This document shows, piece by piece, positions 8,723-18,372 of a DNA stretch of 64,000 nucleotides (the first letter of the stretch is position 1; the number at the start of each line of letters is the position of its first letter). Origin of the DNA: JAXGXJ01 sp963829545 (GTDB lineage Bacteria > Actinomycetota > Thermoleophilia > RBG-16-64-13); the NCBI GenBank assembly GCA_963829545.1, contig CAWHIX010000001.1, positions 124,001-188,000 of the forward strand, in the 5' to 3' direction. The position numbers and the translations under genes are program-made. Below the pieces are notes generated by a model that saw nothing but the letters and a program-made list of their open reading frames with translations, had not been told where the DNA came from and did not search any database.

Positions 8723-9442
8723 ATGGAAGCGACCGGCAACGAGCAGTACACACCAATGCCACGGATCGGCGACAAGGCTCCGGCTTTCAAAGCGGTGACC
8801 ACGCAGGGTGAGATCGACTTTCCCAAAGACTACAAGGGGAGCTGGGTCATCCTGTTCAGCCACCCCGCCGATTTCACCCCTGTCTGCACTTCCGAGTTCA
8901 TGACGTTCGCAAGTCTGGAAGACAAGTTCGCCCAGGCCGACTGCAAGCTGGTGGGCCTGTCGGTGGACGGCCTGTACAGTCACATCGCCTGGCTGCGCAC
9001 CATCAAAGAGAAGATCACGTACAAGGGCATGTGCGATGTCGAGGTGAAGTTCCCCCTGATCGAGGACATCACCATGGAAGTAGCCCACAAGTACGGCATG
9101 ATCCAGCCGGGCGAGGCCACCACCAAAGCGGTGCGGGCCGTCTTCTTCATCGACCCCAAGGGCGTTATCCGCACCATCCTCTACTACCCGCTGAGCCTGG
9201 GCCGGAACTTCGACGAGATCTACCGTGTTGTGATCGGCCTCAAGACGGCCGACGAGTTCGGTGTGGCTATCCCCGCCGACTGGCAGCCGGGCGACGACGT
9301 GATCGTGCCCACCGCCGGCTCCTGCGGCGTGGCGAAGGACCGCGTGGAGGGCAAAGAGGGAGAGATGACCTGCCACGATTGGTTCTTCTGCACCAAGAAG
9401 CTGACTAAGGAAGAGGTCCTCGCGAAGGTTCTGAAGAGCTAG
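8723..9442 (+). CDS. Peroxiredoxin, AhpC/TSA 1-Cys (Prx6-like) type
   Basis: This 239-residue thiol peroxidase reduces hydrogen peroxide or alkyl hydroperoxides. The peroxidatic site is HPADFTPVCTSEF near residue 45-57, with the conserved Pro, Thr and Cys. The long C-terminal domain (RNFDEIYRVVIGLKTAD and the WQPGDDVIVPT segment) is typical of Prx6-type and archaeal-type proteins. Further cysteines (SCGVAKD, MTCHDWFFC) near the C-terminus could act as resolving residues. The start has AGGAGAG upstream. It is a single-gene unit with a hairpin terminator after it. Confidence 0.92.
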   Translation: MEATGNEQYTPMPRIGDKAPAFKAVTTQGEIDFPKDYKGSWVILFSHPADFTPVCTSEFMTFASLEDKFAQADCKLVGLSVDGLYSHIAWLRTIKEKITYKGMCDVEVKFPLIEDITMEVAHKYGMIQPGEATTKAVRAVFFIDPKGVIRTILYYPLSLGRNFDEIYRVVIGLKTADEFGVAIPADWQPGDDVIVPTAGSCGVAKDRVEGKEGEMTCHDWFFCTKKLTKEEVLAKVLKS

Positions 9443-9483
9443 CATTTGGCGCCCGGCGCCCGCCGGCTTACAGGCAGGTCAGC

Positions 9484-9514
9484 GAGGGCCCGCTCCAACA
9501 TGGAGCGGGCCCTC
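9484..9514 (+). terminator. Hairpin terminator after peroxiredoxin
   Basis: GAGGGCCCGCTCC at 9484-9496 and GGAGCGGGCCCTC at 9502-9514 form a perfect 13-bp stem with a five-base loop (AACAT). There is no T tract, which is common in GC-rich actinobacteria. Confidence 0.7.
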
Positions 9515-9543
9515 CGCATTGGTGCGGTAGACTCCTCCTACTC

Positions 9544-10467
9544 ATGGTTGACACCACAAGACAAATGCCGGTCCCCGAGCATCGCGAGCGAGACATCCGG
9601 CGCGTACTGTTGGTCGTACTCGCCCTCAACATCGCCGTGGCGCTGGCCAAGCTTCTGTATGGGCTGTTCAGCAACTCCGTGGCCATGCAGGCGGACGGCA
9701 TCCATTCGCTCTTTGATGGAGCCTCGAACGTCGTGGGCCTCATCGGCGTGTGGGTCGCATCCCGTCCCGCCGATCGAAGCCATCCTTACGGGCACGGCAA
9801 GTTCGAGACTTTCGCGGCTGCTGCCATCGCCCTCATGCTGGGTATCGCCTGCTACTCCGTAGCCCGGGGAGCCATCGACAGCCTGCGAGGTAACGGTGAC
9901 GTCGAGGTTACCGTCGCCTCCTTCGTTATCATGATCGGCACTCTGGCCGTGAATCTTGGCGTGACCACCTGGGAGTCGCGGGAAGGTCGCCGGTTGGGCA
10001 GCGAGGTCTTGAGGGCCGATGCCCGCCACACCCTCAGTGACGTGCTCGTAAGCTCAGGCGTGATCGTCAGCCTTATCCTGGTCTGGCTGGGGTTTGAGAA
10101 GGCCGACGGCGTCGTGGCCCTGCTGGTGGCCGTGGCCATCGCCTACACAGCGCTCTCGATCCTACGGGGAGTCGGACGCACGCTGAGTGACGCCGCACGG
10201 CTGTCGGTGCCTGAGGTGGTGGCGGCCGCCGCCGGCATCGACGGGGTGGTGGAGTGTCACTCGGTGCGAACCCGCGGATCGGAGAACCAGGTGTCCGTGG
10301 ACCTTCACCTCCTGGTCGCGTCCGACACCACTGTCGAACGAGGCCATGCGATAGCTCACGCCGTGGAGACCGAACTGCGTGGCCGGTTCACCCAAGTCGT
10401 CGACGTGGTGGTACACGTGGAGCCGGCCAAGGCCGCGCCCTCGAGCGCACAGAGCCCGTCCGGGTAG
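9544..10467 (+). CDS. Cation diffusion facilitator (CDF) transporter
   Basis: The protein is 307 residues with about six transmembrane helices, then a cytoplasmic C-terminal domain. CDF proteins export Zn2+, Fe2+, Mn2+ or related ions by antiport. The helix-2 motif ADGIHSLFDGASN and the helix-5 motif RADARHTLSDVLVS supply the His/Asp metal-site residues. HPYGHGKFE follows helix 2-3 as in the family. The tail (GVVECHSVRTRGSENQVSVD) is the usual ferredoxin-like dimerisation domain. The ATG at 9544 is close to a TAGACT-like -10, so the mRNA may be nearly leaderless. It is convergent with the MFS gene, eight bases away. Confidence 0.92.
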   Translation: MVDTTRQMPVPEHRERDIRRVLLVVLALNIAVALAKLLYGLFSNSVAMQADGIHSLFDGASNVVGLIGVWVASRPADRSHPYGHGKFETFAAAAIALMLGIACYSVARGAIDSLRGNGDVEVTVASFVIMIGTLAVNLGVTTWESREGRRLGSEVLRADARHTLSDVLVSSGVIVSLILVWLGFEKADGVVALLVAVAIAYTALSILRGVGRTLSDAARLSVPEVVAAAAGIDGVVECHSVRTRGSENQVSVDLHLLVASDTTVERGHAIAHAVETELRGRFTQVVDVVVHVEPAKAAPSSAQSPSG

Positions 10468-10475
10468 AAGCCGCG

Positions 10476-12049
10476 CTAGATATCGCCCAGCGGTTCGATC
10501 CCCGGCTGCGCCGCCGCGGGGGCAGGCACCTCGTTGGTGAGCGCCAGCGGCTTCTCCCTCACCCAGAGGAGCAGGACCATTCCCACCACCATAATGGGCA
10601 CGAGGTAGAGATAGATGGGCGCCAGAGCTTCGTTGTAGGAGGAGACGATGATGGTCCTCACCTGTTCCGGCATCTGGGCGACCGCTGCAGGGGTGAGCGA
10701 GTTCTGGTCGATCGCTCCCGGCCCGCCTGCGCCCGAGCCGGCCAGATCTCTCGGCCAGCAGTGCCACAAGCCGGCTGGTGAACAGAGTACCGACTATCGC
10801 CGAGCCCAGCGACGATCCGATCTGGCGGAAGAAGTTGTGCGCGCCCGTAGCCGTGCCGACCTGCGTGATGGGGAACGAATTCTGGACGATGAGCACCAGA
10901 GTCTGCATACACAGCCCCATGCCCACGCCCATGAGGAACAGGTAGAACGACACCAGGGCCACGGCGGTGTCAGGGGTCATGGTGGAGAGCAGGAAGAGGC
11001 TTATCGCGATGATCAGGCTTCCCGCCACGGGCGTCCACTTGTACCGGCCGGTCCGATTGGCCAGGACCCCTGAGCCCATCGACGCGCCAAGGATACCGAT
11101 GGACATGGGCACGAGGATCATCCCCGACTCCATCGCGCTCATGCCGGTGGCCATCTGCAGATAGGTGGGCACGTAGATGACCACCCCGATGAAGGCGGCG
11201 GAGCAGAACAGGCCGGCGATGGTGGCCAGGTTGAAGTTGCGGTCGCGGAACAGGTGGCAGCGGCAGGATGGGCTCGGCCGCCCTTCTCTCCACGAGGACG
11301 AAGAGGACTCCCGCGACTACCGCCAGGCCTATGAGGCCCAGGATGAGGCCCGAACCCCAGGAATACATGGTCCCGCCCAAGGAGGTGGCCAGGACTATAG
11401 CCGTCGCACAGACCGCGATGCTGGCCATGCCCCAGCCATCGAGAGCGGGGCGGGTCTTCTTGTGGGCGGGCGTCTTCAGGAACGCAGCCACGAAGATGAT
11501 GGCCAGGACGCCCAGGGGCAGGTTGAACCAGAAGGCCCATCTCCAGCCGATGGTGTCTGCGAACCAACCGCCCAGTATCGGGCCGAGCACCGACGCGAAG
11601 GACCAGGCCCCGATCAGGATGCCCATGTAGAACCCGCGGCGCCGGGGAGGCATGATGTCGGCGATGACCGACTGGGACAGGATCATCAGCCCGCCGCCAC
11701 CCAGGCCCTGTATGCCGCGGGCGGCGATGAGGGCGGTCATGTTGGGGGCCAGCCCGCCCAGCACCGAGCCGACGAGGAACAGGCCCAGGGCGCTCAGCAG
11801 GAGTACCTTGTGCCCGATGAGGTCGCCCAGTTTGCCGTAGAGCGGCATCACCAAGGTGGAGGCGAGGATGTAGGCGGTGGCGACCCAGAGCATGAGATCG
11901 ACTCCGCCGAGTTCGCCGACGATGGTGGGAAGCGCCGTGCCGAAGATGGTCTGGTCGAGGGCCGCCAGCAGCATCGACGTGAAGAGCGCGACCATCACGA
12001 AGAAGAGCCGCCGTCTGCTGATCGTCACCGGGGCTGCCCTGGAAGTCAT
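10476..12049 (-). CDS. DHA2/EmrB-QacA-type MFS drug efflux transporter, two frameshifts
   Basis: This is a 14-helix drug:H+ antiporter-type protein. It starts MTSRAAPVTISRRRLFFVMV and has ALDQTIFGTALPTI (motif D1) and GKLGDLIGHK (motif A). The frame shifts by one base near 11258-11266 (join ..EPILPL/HLFRDRNF..) and again near 10745-10752 (join ..LVALLAE/DLAGSG..). Removing two bases gives exactly 523 residues, the family size, with no stops. Its ATG overlaps the TetR stop (ATGA), so regulator and pump form one operon. Either the assembly has two extra bases or the pump is inactive. Confidence 0.8.
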
Positions 12050-12683
12050 GGTTCCTGCCTGTGGATCTCGGCCATCCTGTCGATGGTCCGCTCTACGACG
12101 TGCTCGCTCAGCGCCACGTCGACGTCGTTCTCTATCGCCGAGCGGACGTGATAGTGGACTGCCGAGGAAACCATGATCACGGCGAGGCGGGCCTCCTCTT
12201 CTACCGTGATGTCCCCGGACAGCCGCCGTTGCGCGGGGTGCGCCTCTAGGTGAGTCGCCACCACGCCGGCCAGCCAGCGGTCGAACCTGGCCGCTGCGAT
12301 GACGTGCAGGTGGAATAACGGCGCGTGGTGATGGATCAGGCGGTGCCGCCGGCGTTTGAGTTCCGTGGCGGGACCCGTCGTGGCGAAGCAGGCCTCAGAG
12401 ATGCGGGCGATGCCTTTGAGCAACCTCCCCTCGGCCTCGTCGAGCATCGCCAGCGCGCGCTCCTCGTCTATGAGTGGGGGACCTTCGCCCACGATGGCCA
12501 TGTCCCTGCTGGGGAAGTAGTTGTAGAAGGTCCGCAGCGATACTTTGCCCTGGCGGCTATGGCTTCGGGGGTGGCGGCCTCGTAGCCCCGCTCGCAGGCG
12601 ATGTCTACGGCCGCCTGCTCGATGGCTAGGCGGGTCTCGGCCTTCTTGAGCTTGCGCAGCCCTAATTCGGTGCAATCTTGCAT
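12046..12683 (-). CDS. TetR-family regulator of the MFS pump, frameshifted
   Basis: The N-terminal helix-turn-helix is visible: KAETRLAIEQAAVDIACERG, then TPEAIAARA, then after a one-base loss near 12556-12562 GKVSLRTFYNYFPSRD. The AGGGC run there may be missing one G. The C-terminal ligand domain follows in the second frame to the ATGA overlap with the MFS gene. Restoring one base gives 212 residues. The start is uncertain: ATGs at 12692 and 12683 are in frame and no RBS is clear. A palindrome 12 bases upstream is the likely self-operator. TetR proteins usually repress such pumps until a toxic ligand binds. Confidence 0.75.
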
Positions 12684-12694
12684 AGCATGCATTA

Positions 12695-12709
12695 TTGCAC
12701 GTTGTGCAA
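12695..12709. promoter_or_regulatory. TetR operator palindrome TTGCAC-GTT-GTGCAA
   Basis: This 15-base perfect inverted repeat lies 12 bases upstream of the TetR start at 12683. The same layout and a similar sequence occur before the other efflux TetR at 29336-29350, supporting autoregulation. Confidence 0.65.
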
Positions 12710-12833
12710 CAAAGGGAAGAACGCGGCCGACGCGTCTCCGGGCGTTGCTTGGACGACCGGTGGAGTAGAATCGTCCGGCGAGAACGCCGCATCCTACCCC
12801 GTGAAACGGGCTCCCATCCCAATCGAGGCAACA

Positions 12834-13176
12834 GTGACAAGAGCGACCTACATGCCCGAGGACCTCGGCACCGAGATCGAGGCTCCGTCGGGTTACTACA
12901 CGCCCATTGGAGGAGCGATTCATCGATCTGGATGGAAAGCGCCTGCTCTACGTACTTGGAAGTGCCTGCATAGAGACGTCCTGCTGCGGGACGGGCAGTT
13001 GGAGCTACGCACGAGTCGAGGGATACGTGGTCGAACAACACGATGCCGACAGAGCTCAGGATGACACCGGGAGGAAGCCCATCGAGATCGAGACTGTCGA
13101 GGATGCTGCCGAACGATCGGCCATAGGCACGCTCCTGTTGGACCGGCACCCCGGCATCAGGATCGAGTTCCGCTAG
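12834..13176 (+). CDS. Conserved-looking small protein, frameshifted
   Basis: GTG at 12834 follows GAGG. It reads VTRATYMPEDLGTEIEAPSG and YYTPI, then shifts by one base at the ATTGGAGG near 12905-12909, and continues EERFIDLDGKRLLYVLGSAC, through CCGTGSWSYARVEGYVV to HPGIRIEFR. The joined protein has 113 residues and no internal stop. Two or three Cys (SACIETSCCG) could bind metal. The balanced composition in both halves argues for a real gene. Family not recognised. It is divergent from the TetR gene. Confidence 0.6.
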
Positions 13177-13259
13177 AGCAGGTCTCGGACGTACAATAGC
13201 GCAGCTCATCGTTCTGATGACGCTTGTCGAGTTCTGGAACCTGCGAAACGGGGCATGAA

Positions 13260-13880
13260 ATGCACGTACTCTTGATCAACGGAAGTCATCACAAGAAGGG
13301 CTGCACCTACACGGCGTTGGCGGAAGTCGCCGGCGAGCTCGAGCGGCAGGGTGTCGAGACCAATATCTTTCACATCGGTGCCAAGGCGATCCAGGAATGC
13401 ATCGGCTGCGGTCGCTGCTTCGAGAGCGGATACTGCGTCTTCGAAGACGACGCGGTCAACGCGACCGTCGACTTGGCCGCCAAGGCGGACGGTCTCATAG
13501 TCGGTTCTCCCGTCTATTTCGCCGGTCCGAACGCTTCGCTCTGCGCGTTCCTCGACCGGATGTTCTTCGGAAAAGCCGGTAAGTACGCCTACAAGCCCGC
13601 CGCTGCCATCGTGAACCTGCGCCGCGGGGGCGCCAGTGCCGCCTTCGACCGGCTCAACAAGTACTTCACGATCTCCAGCATGCCCGTCGTATCCTCGCAG
13701 TACTGGAATGCGACCCACGGGCTCACGCCTGAAGAAGTCAGGCAAGACCTCGAGGGTCTCCAGATCATGAGAACCCTGGGCCGAAACATGGCGTGGCTCC
13801 TGAAATGCATCGAGGCGGGGAAAGGCACGGTGCCCTATCCCGAGCTGGAGCCGCGGCAGAGGACCAACTTCATCCGGTAG
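13260..13880 (+). CDS. NADPH-dependent FMN reductase/iron-sulfur-flavoprotein-like protein
   Basis: The 206-residue protein has a flavodoxin fold. The N-terminal strand and FMN-phosphate loop read MHVLLINGSHHKKGCTYTAL. A Cys cluster CIGCGRCFESGYC at about 43-55 resembles that of iron-sulfur flavoproteins. The FMN-ring loop GSPVYFAGPNA is at about 82-92. It probably transfers electrons from NAD(P)H or ferredoxin to quinones, nitro compounds or iron. ATG 13260 is chosen over upstream codons because the Rossmann strand begins there. A second, distant member lies at 16117, on the other side of the MMPL gene. Confidence 0.82.
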   Translation: MHVLLINGSHHKKGCTYTALAEVAGELERQGVETNIFHIGAKAIQECIGCGRCFESGYCVFEDDAVNATVDLAAKADGLIVGSPVYFAGPNASLCAFLDRMFFGKAGKYAYKPAAAIVNLRRGGASAAFDRLNKYFTISSMPVVSSQYWNATHGLTPEEVRQDLEGLQIMRTLGRNMAWLLKCIEAGKGTVPYPELEPRQRTNFIR

Positions 13881-13912
13881 GACGCTCTGACGTCCAAGTG
13901 AGAGGAGATCCC

Positions 13913-16046
13913 GTGGCCTCACAAGCTACGCGACGCTGGGCACGACCTCTGATCGGCATCCTGGTGATCGTCGTGTGGGTTGCTGTCGTCGGTATCGGCG
14001 GCCCTTACTTCGGGCGGATCAGCGAGGTCGAGACCAACGAGCAGTCCTCGTATCTGCCCAGCAGCGCCGAATCCACCCAGGTGCAGAAGCGGCTCACCGA
14101 GTTCCTCGGTAGCGACACCATCCCCGCTGTGGTCGTGGCCGAGCGTGCCGGCGGCCTGACCGCCGAGGACCAGGCGTGGCTTGCAGCACAGTCCGCTCAA
14201 TTACCCGAAGAGGTCGACGCCATCACCGGCGCCGTGTCGCCGGCCATCCCGTCGGAGGACGGAATGGCGGCGCAGATGTTCGTACCTTTGTCTGCTGACG
14301 CGGAGGTCGGAGTGGCGGTCACCGATCTGCGCGCGGCCCTGCAGGGGCCCCCGGAGGGCCTCATGGTGTACGTCACAGGCCCTGCCGGGCTGACTGCCGA
14401 CCTGGCCAACGCGTTTGCCGGCATAGACGGGCTGCTACTCCTGGTGGCGGTGATCACCGTGCTGATCATCCTGGTGATCGTGTACCGGTCTCCGCTGCTA
14501 CCGGTCATGGTGTTGTTCGCCTCGATGAGCGCACTGTGCGGGGCCGTGCTGGTGAACTTCTACCTCGCCAAGGCGGGAGTCTTCAAGATCAACGGCCAGG
14601 TGCAGGGGATCCTCTTCATCCTGGTCATCGGGGCGGCGACAGACTACTCGCTGCTGTACGTCTCGCGCTTCCGGGAGGCGCTGCGCGACAACGAGTCGGT
14701 CTGGGATGCGACCAAGGCCGCCTGGAAGGGATCGGTCGCGGCCATCCTTGCCTCCGGCGGCACCGTTATCGCTGGACTGATGTGTCTGCTCCTCTCCGAT
14801 CTGGCCTCGAACCAGGCGTTGGGCCCGGTCGCCTCCCTGGGCATCGTGTTCGCCGTTCTGGCGGCTCTGACGCTCCTGCCGGCGATGCTCTTGCTGGCCG
14901 GCCGCGTCGCCTTTTGGCCGCGGCGCGTGGACTACGCCAGCGGGCAGACCGGCCAGGATCCAAAGAGCGTCTGGAGGACGATCGCCGGGATCATCAAGAC
15001 CCGTGCCCGGCCGGTGTGGGTCGCTGTGGGCATCCTGCTGGCGATCGGCTGCCTCGGTCTCATCGGTCTGAATGTAAGCGGCGTCCCGGCCAGCGACCTG
15101 GTGATGGGCGAGTCGTCGGCACGTGACGGGCAGAACGTCCTCGCTGCCCACTTCCCCGGCGGCTCAGGTCAGCCCGTCCAAGTGGTTGTTCCCCAGGAGA
15201 AGCTTGCCGATGCCGCCGAGGCCGCCCTCGCAGAACGCCGGGGTGAGCAGTGCTTCGGTGGTATCCGCGGATTCGCCGAGCGGTTCCATCCCCATCCCCG
15301 CTCCGACGCAGGGGCCATTTGCACAGGCCACCCCGACCGTGGTCGACGGTGACGTCATGCTACAGCTCACCCTCGCCGATAAGGCCGACTCTCTGGAAGC
15401 GGAGCAGACAGTCACCGACCTGCGTACCACGCTCCGCTCGCTCGACCCCTCGATCACCGTGGGGGGATCCACGGCCGTCGGTCTAGACACGAACCTGACC
15501 AGCACGCGCGACCGCAACCTGATCATCCCGGTGGTGCTCGCTGTTATCACTCTGATCTTGATGCTGTTGCTGCGCAGCATCGTGGCTCCGCTGCTGCTGA
15601 TGGTCACCACGGTGCTGAGTTTCGGTGCGGCTCTCGGCATCTCGAGTCTGATCTTCAACCATCTGCTCGACTTTCCGGGCGCCGATCCGTCGGTCCCGCT
15701 GTATGGGTTCGTGTTCTTGGTCGCGCTGGGTATCGACTACAACATCTTTCTGATGACCCGCGTCCGCGAGGAATCCCTGGTGCACGGGACCAAGGAGGGC
15801 GTGTTGCGCGGACTCGTCGTCACTGGTGGCGTGATCACCTCGGCAGGTGTCGTGCTCGCCGCGACCTTCGCAGCCCTGGCTGTGATCCCGATCCTGTTCC
15901 TGGTGCAGCTCGCCATCATCGTCGCCTTCGGTGTGCTGCTCGACGCGTTGGTGGTACGTGCTTTGTTCGTGCCGGCGCTGGTGTACGACGTCGGCGACAA
16001 GGTCTGGTGGCCCTCGAAGCTCTCCCGTCGGCGGCCCGAGATCTGA
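13913..16046 (+). CDS. MMPL-family RND transporter, one frameshift
   Basis: GTG 13913 follows GAGAGGAG. The protein has a first helix (RPLIGILVIVVWVAVVGI), an extracellular loop, and the MMPL membrane block (GIDGLLLLVAVITVLIILVIVYRS, then GAATDYSLLYVSRFREAL). A second loop and second membrane block repeat it, ending LGIDYNIFLMTRVREE. The frame shifts by one base at the GGGG near 15239-15243. Removing one G gives exactly 710 residues. MMPL proteins export lipids or hydrophobic compounds using the proton gradient. No regulator is adjacent; it may be co-transcribed with the flavoprotein before it. Confidence 0.85.
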
Positions 16047-16116
16047 TCACAGTCGAAGTGCGCGTCGTGCCGGCGCGATAGCATGCGTGCGTGGCGACGA
16101 CCAAGGAGCGGCGAAC

Positions 16117-16770
16117 ATGAACGTGATCGCAGTGAACGGAAGTCCGAGGAAGGACTGGAGCACCGGCACCCTGCTGAGGAGCGCCTTGGAGGGAGCCGAG
16201 AGCGTGGGGGCACAGACCAGGGTGGTCCATCTCTACGACCTGACCTACAAGGGGTGCACGAGTTGTTTCTCGTGCAAGAGGAAGGGCAACACGTGTGCCG
16301 GGCTGTGCGCCATGCGCGACGACCTGAGGGATGTTCTCGCGGAAGCGCTTGAGTGCGACGTCCTCCTTCTGGGCTCACCCATCTACTTCGGCGAAGTCAC
16401 CGGAGAGATGCGGTCGTTCCTTGAACGCCTGTTGTTCCCCAACGCCTCCTACGATGAGTTCGGCAAGTCGACGTTCGCCCGGCAGGTATCGTGCGGCCTC
16501 ATCTTCACCATGAACTGTCCGGAGGAGTTCGTGAAGACCGTCCACTACGATGTCCTCCTTGATAACTACGCCCGCTTGATGGGGATCCTCAAGGGCGAGA
16601 CCGAACTTCTCACCTCGCACGAGAACTGGCAATTCGAGGACTACTCGAAGATGAACGCAGCCGTGTTCGACGTGGAAGCCAGGGCCAAAAGGCGAGCGGA
16701 GGTGTTCCCGGTCGACTGCCGGAAAGCATTCGAGATGGGTGCGCGCTTAGCCTTGCCCCGAGCACGATGA
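16117..16770 (+). CDS. Flavodoxin-fold NAD(P)H:FMN oxidoreductase
   Basis: The 217-residue protein begins MNVIAVNGSPRKDWSTGTLL, the flavodoxin-like phosphate-binding loop, preceded by AAGGAG. A Cys cluster, CTSCFSCKRKGNTCAGLC at about residue 49-66, and the FMN loop LLGSPIYFGEVTGEMRSF match the iron-sulfur-flavoprotein/NADPH-FMN-reductase group. The C-terminal half is distinctive (NCPEEFVKTVHYDVLLDNYARLMG). The substrate is unknown. It is one of two such genes flanking the MMPL transporter. Confidence 0.82.
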   Translation: MNVIAVNGSPRKDWSTGTLLRSALEGAESVGAQTRVVHLYDLTYKGCTSCFSCKRKGNTCAGLCAMRDDLRDVLAEALECDVLLLGSPIYFGEVTGEMRSFLERLLFPNASYDEFGKSTFARQVSCGLIFTMNCPEEFVKTVHYDVLLDNYARLMGILKGETELLTSHENWQFEDYSKMNAAVFDVEARAKRRAEVFPVDCRKAFEMGARLALPRAR

Positions 16771-16808
16771 CCACCGATGCCCGGTCTCGCTCCGGCATCA
16801 TTGTCCTA

Positions 16809-16861
16809 TTGCTTCCCGCTGCGTGTGTGTGGTAGTAGTGTGTGCTAGTAGTGCTCACTAG
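16809..16861 (+). promoter_or_regulatory. Probable promoter and operator of the second substrate-binding protein
   Basis: TTGCTT at 16809-16814 is followed after 18 bases by TAGTAG at 16833. The octamer TAGTAGTG is repeated at 16833-16840 and 16846-16853. CTAGT at 16845-16849 and ACTAG at 16857-16861 form an inverted pair. Regulatory use is inferred from the position only. Confidence 0.4.
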
Positions 16862-16900
16862 TGGCTTCGCCAAAGCTTCGATGTACAAGAGGGGGTATCT

Positions 16901-18256
16901 GTGAGAAGCAAGAGAACGCTCGTTCTGAGCCTCGTGATCCTGGTTCTCGGCCTGCTGACGGTCTTCGCCGTGACGGGCTGCGGATCGAGCGACGATTCGT
17001 CGACTACCACAGCAGCGGAGACGTCGACCACCGCTGCGACCACCGCGACCACCGCCCCGGCCACCGAGACGACCGCCGCCAGTACGGAGACGACGGCGGG
17101 GGCGACCGACACTTCCGCCGGTTTCTCCGGCACCTTCGACGGCACCATCAAGATAGGCGCTTTGGGCAGTATGACCGGCGGCAACGCCATGAACGGCGCC
17201 GAGACGATCTGGGCGCAGGAAAAGGCCGTCGAGGACATCAACGCTGCCGGCGGCATCATGCTCGATGGTAAGCACATGGAGATCGAACTGGTGTTCATGG
17301 ATGACAAGAGCGACCCGAACGAAGGCGCAGCCGCCGTCGAGAAACTGATCAAGGTGGAAAACGTCAAGCTGATCCTCAGCACCATGGTCAGCTCCATCAA
17401 CATGCCCGCCGCCATAGTGGCCGAGAAGTATCAGGCCCTGTATCACCAGGTGGGCACATGGTCGTCGGTGGCTCGTGAGCAGAACTGGCAATGGTCCACC
17501 GACATCTTCTACTCGCCGAGAGATGCGGCAGGCATGCCGTTTCTTCTCTGGACCAAACAACCCGCAGACGCCACGTGGAGCAAGTGGTGCGTCCTGAACG
17601 AAGACACCGCCGACGGCCAGGCCTTCGGCGCGGGCATGAAGGCAGCGGCGGAAGCGTTCCACGCCACTATCGTCGCGTCCGAAACCTTTTCTCCGGGCAC
17701 CAAGGATTTCTCCGCCGTGATCATGAAGTTCAAGGAGGCCGGGGGCGACGCTCTGGTGACCCTGCAGGCTCCTCCCGACGCTATCACCTTCGCCAAGCAG
17801 TTGGAGGAACAGAACTGGTCGCCTGTGTTCATAATGGGCGGCAGAGGTTTCTGGCCGGTCGAGTTCCCCGCGGCTCTCGGCCCGGCGTCCGATTACTTCG
17901 TCCATGACGGCTTCTGGTCCGAAGAGCTCGGTTACCCGGGCTGCAAGGAGCTCGGTGAGGCCTACAGTGCGTCTCACGACGGTGACACCTCGGTCAGCAT
18001 CGGCCTTCCTTACGCCCAGGTGCAGATCCTGGCCCAAGCCATTGAGAGGGCGGGCTCCACCGATCCGGGGGCGGTCCGCGATCAGATATGGAACGGGACC
18101 TTCGAGGGCACTACGATGGGTGACATCACCTATGACGAAAAGGGCGTCTCTGACATCCTGCCCCTCCTCCTGCAGTGGATAGATGCAGAGCGAGTCCTTG
18201 TATTTCCGGGACACGAGACCGATCTGCAGCTGTTCGCGCCCTGGGATCAGCGGTAG
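16901..18256 (+). CDS. ABC-transporter substrate-binding lipoprotein, Leu/Ile/Val-binding type
   Basis: The protein is 451 residues. The signal ends FAVTGCGSSD (lipobox). A Thr/Ala linker to about residue 75 leads to a type-1 periplasmic-binding fold: IKIGALGSMTGGNAMNGAETIW, then VEDINAAGGIMLDGKHMEIELV and the DDKSDPNEGAAAVEKLI segment typical of LivJ-like proteins. The ligand may be an amino acid or an aromatic or amide compound. GTG 16901 follows AGGGGG. No cognate permease or ATPase is in the window. It is related in fold but not closely in sequence to the protein at 7051. Confidence 0.9.
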   Translation: MRSKRTLVLSLVILVLGLLTVFAVTGCGSSDDSSTTTAAETSTTAATTATTAPATETTAASTETTAGATDTSAGFSGTFDGTIKIGALGSMTGGNAMNGAETIWAQEKAVEDINAAGGIMLDGKHMEIELVFMDDKSDPNEGAAAVEKLIKVENVKLILSTMVSSINMPAAIVAEKYQALYHQVGTWSSVAREQNWQWSTDIFYSPRDAAGMPFLLWTKQPADATWSKWCVLNEDTADGQAFGAGMKAAAEAFHATIVASETFSPGTKDFSAVIMKFKEAGGDALVTLQAPPDAITFAKQLEEQNWSPVFIMGGRGFWPVEFPAALGPASDYFVHDGFWSEELGYPGCKELGEAYSASHDGDTSVSIGLPYAQVQILAQAIERAGSTDPGAVRDQIWNGTFEGTTMGDITYDEKGVSDILPLLLQWIDAERVLVFPGHETDLQLFAPWDQR

Positions 18257-18328
18257 GTGAAGCCGGAGTAGCCTGCGCGCTCACGAACCAGCGGGTCGGC
18301 AGCGCAGACCGCCAGCCACGAAGCGATT

Positions 18329-18361
18329 ACCCGCCCTTCCCGGCTACCGGGAGGGGCGGGT
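18329..18361 (+). terminator. Rho-independent terminator
   Basis: ACCCGCCCTTCCCGG and CCGGGAGGGGCGGGT pair with one G-U and a three-base loop, followed by TTCTTC. It ends the substrate-binding-protein transcript and may also serve the convergent PAP2 gene. Confidence 0.8.
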
Positions 18362-18372
18362 TTCTTCGCAGC

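Noticed and set aside
7672..9445. Long minus-strand ORFs opposite the substrate-binding protein and peroxiredoxin
   Set aside because: Shadow frames produced by third-position GC bias; the palindrome at 8533 makes them appear similar to each other.
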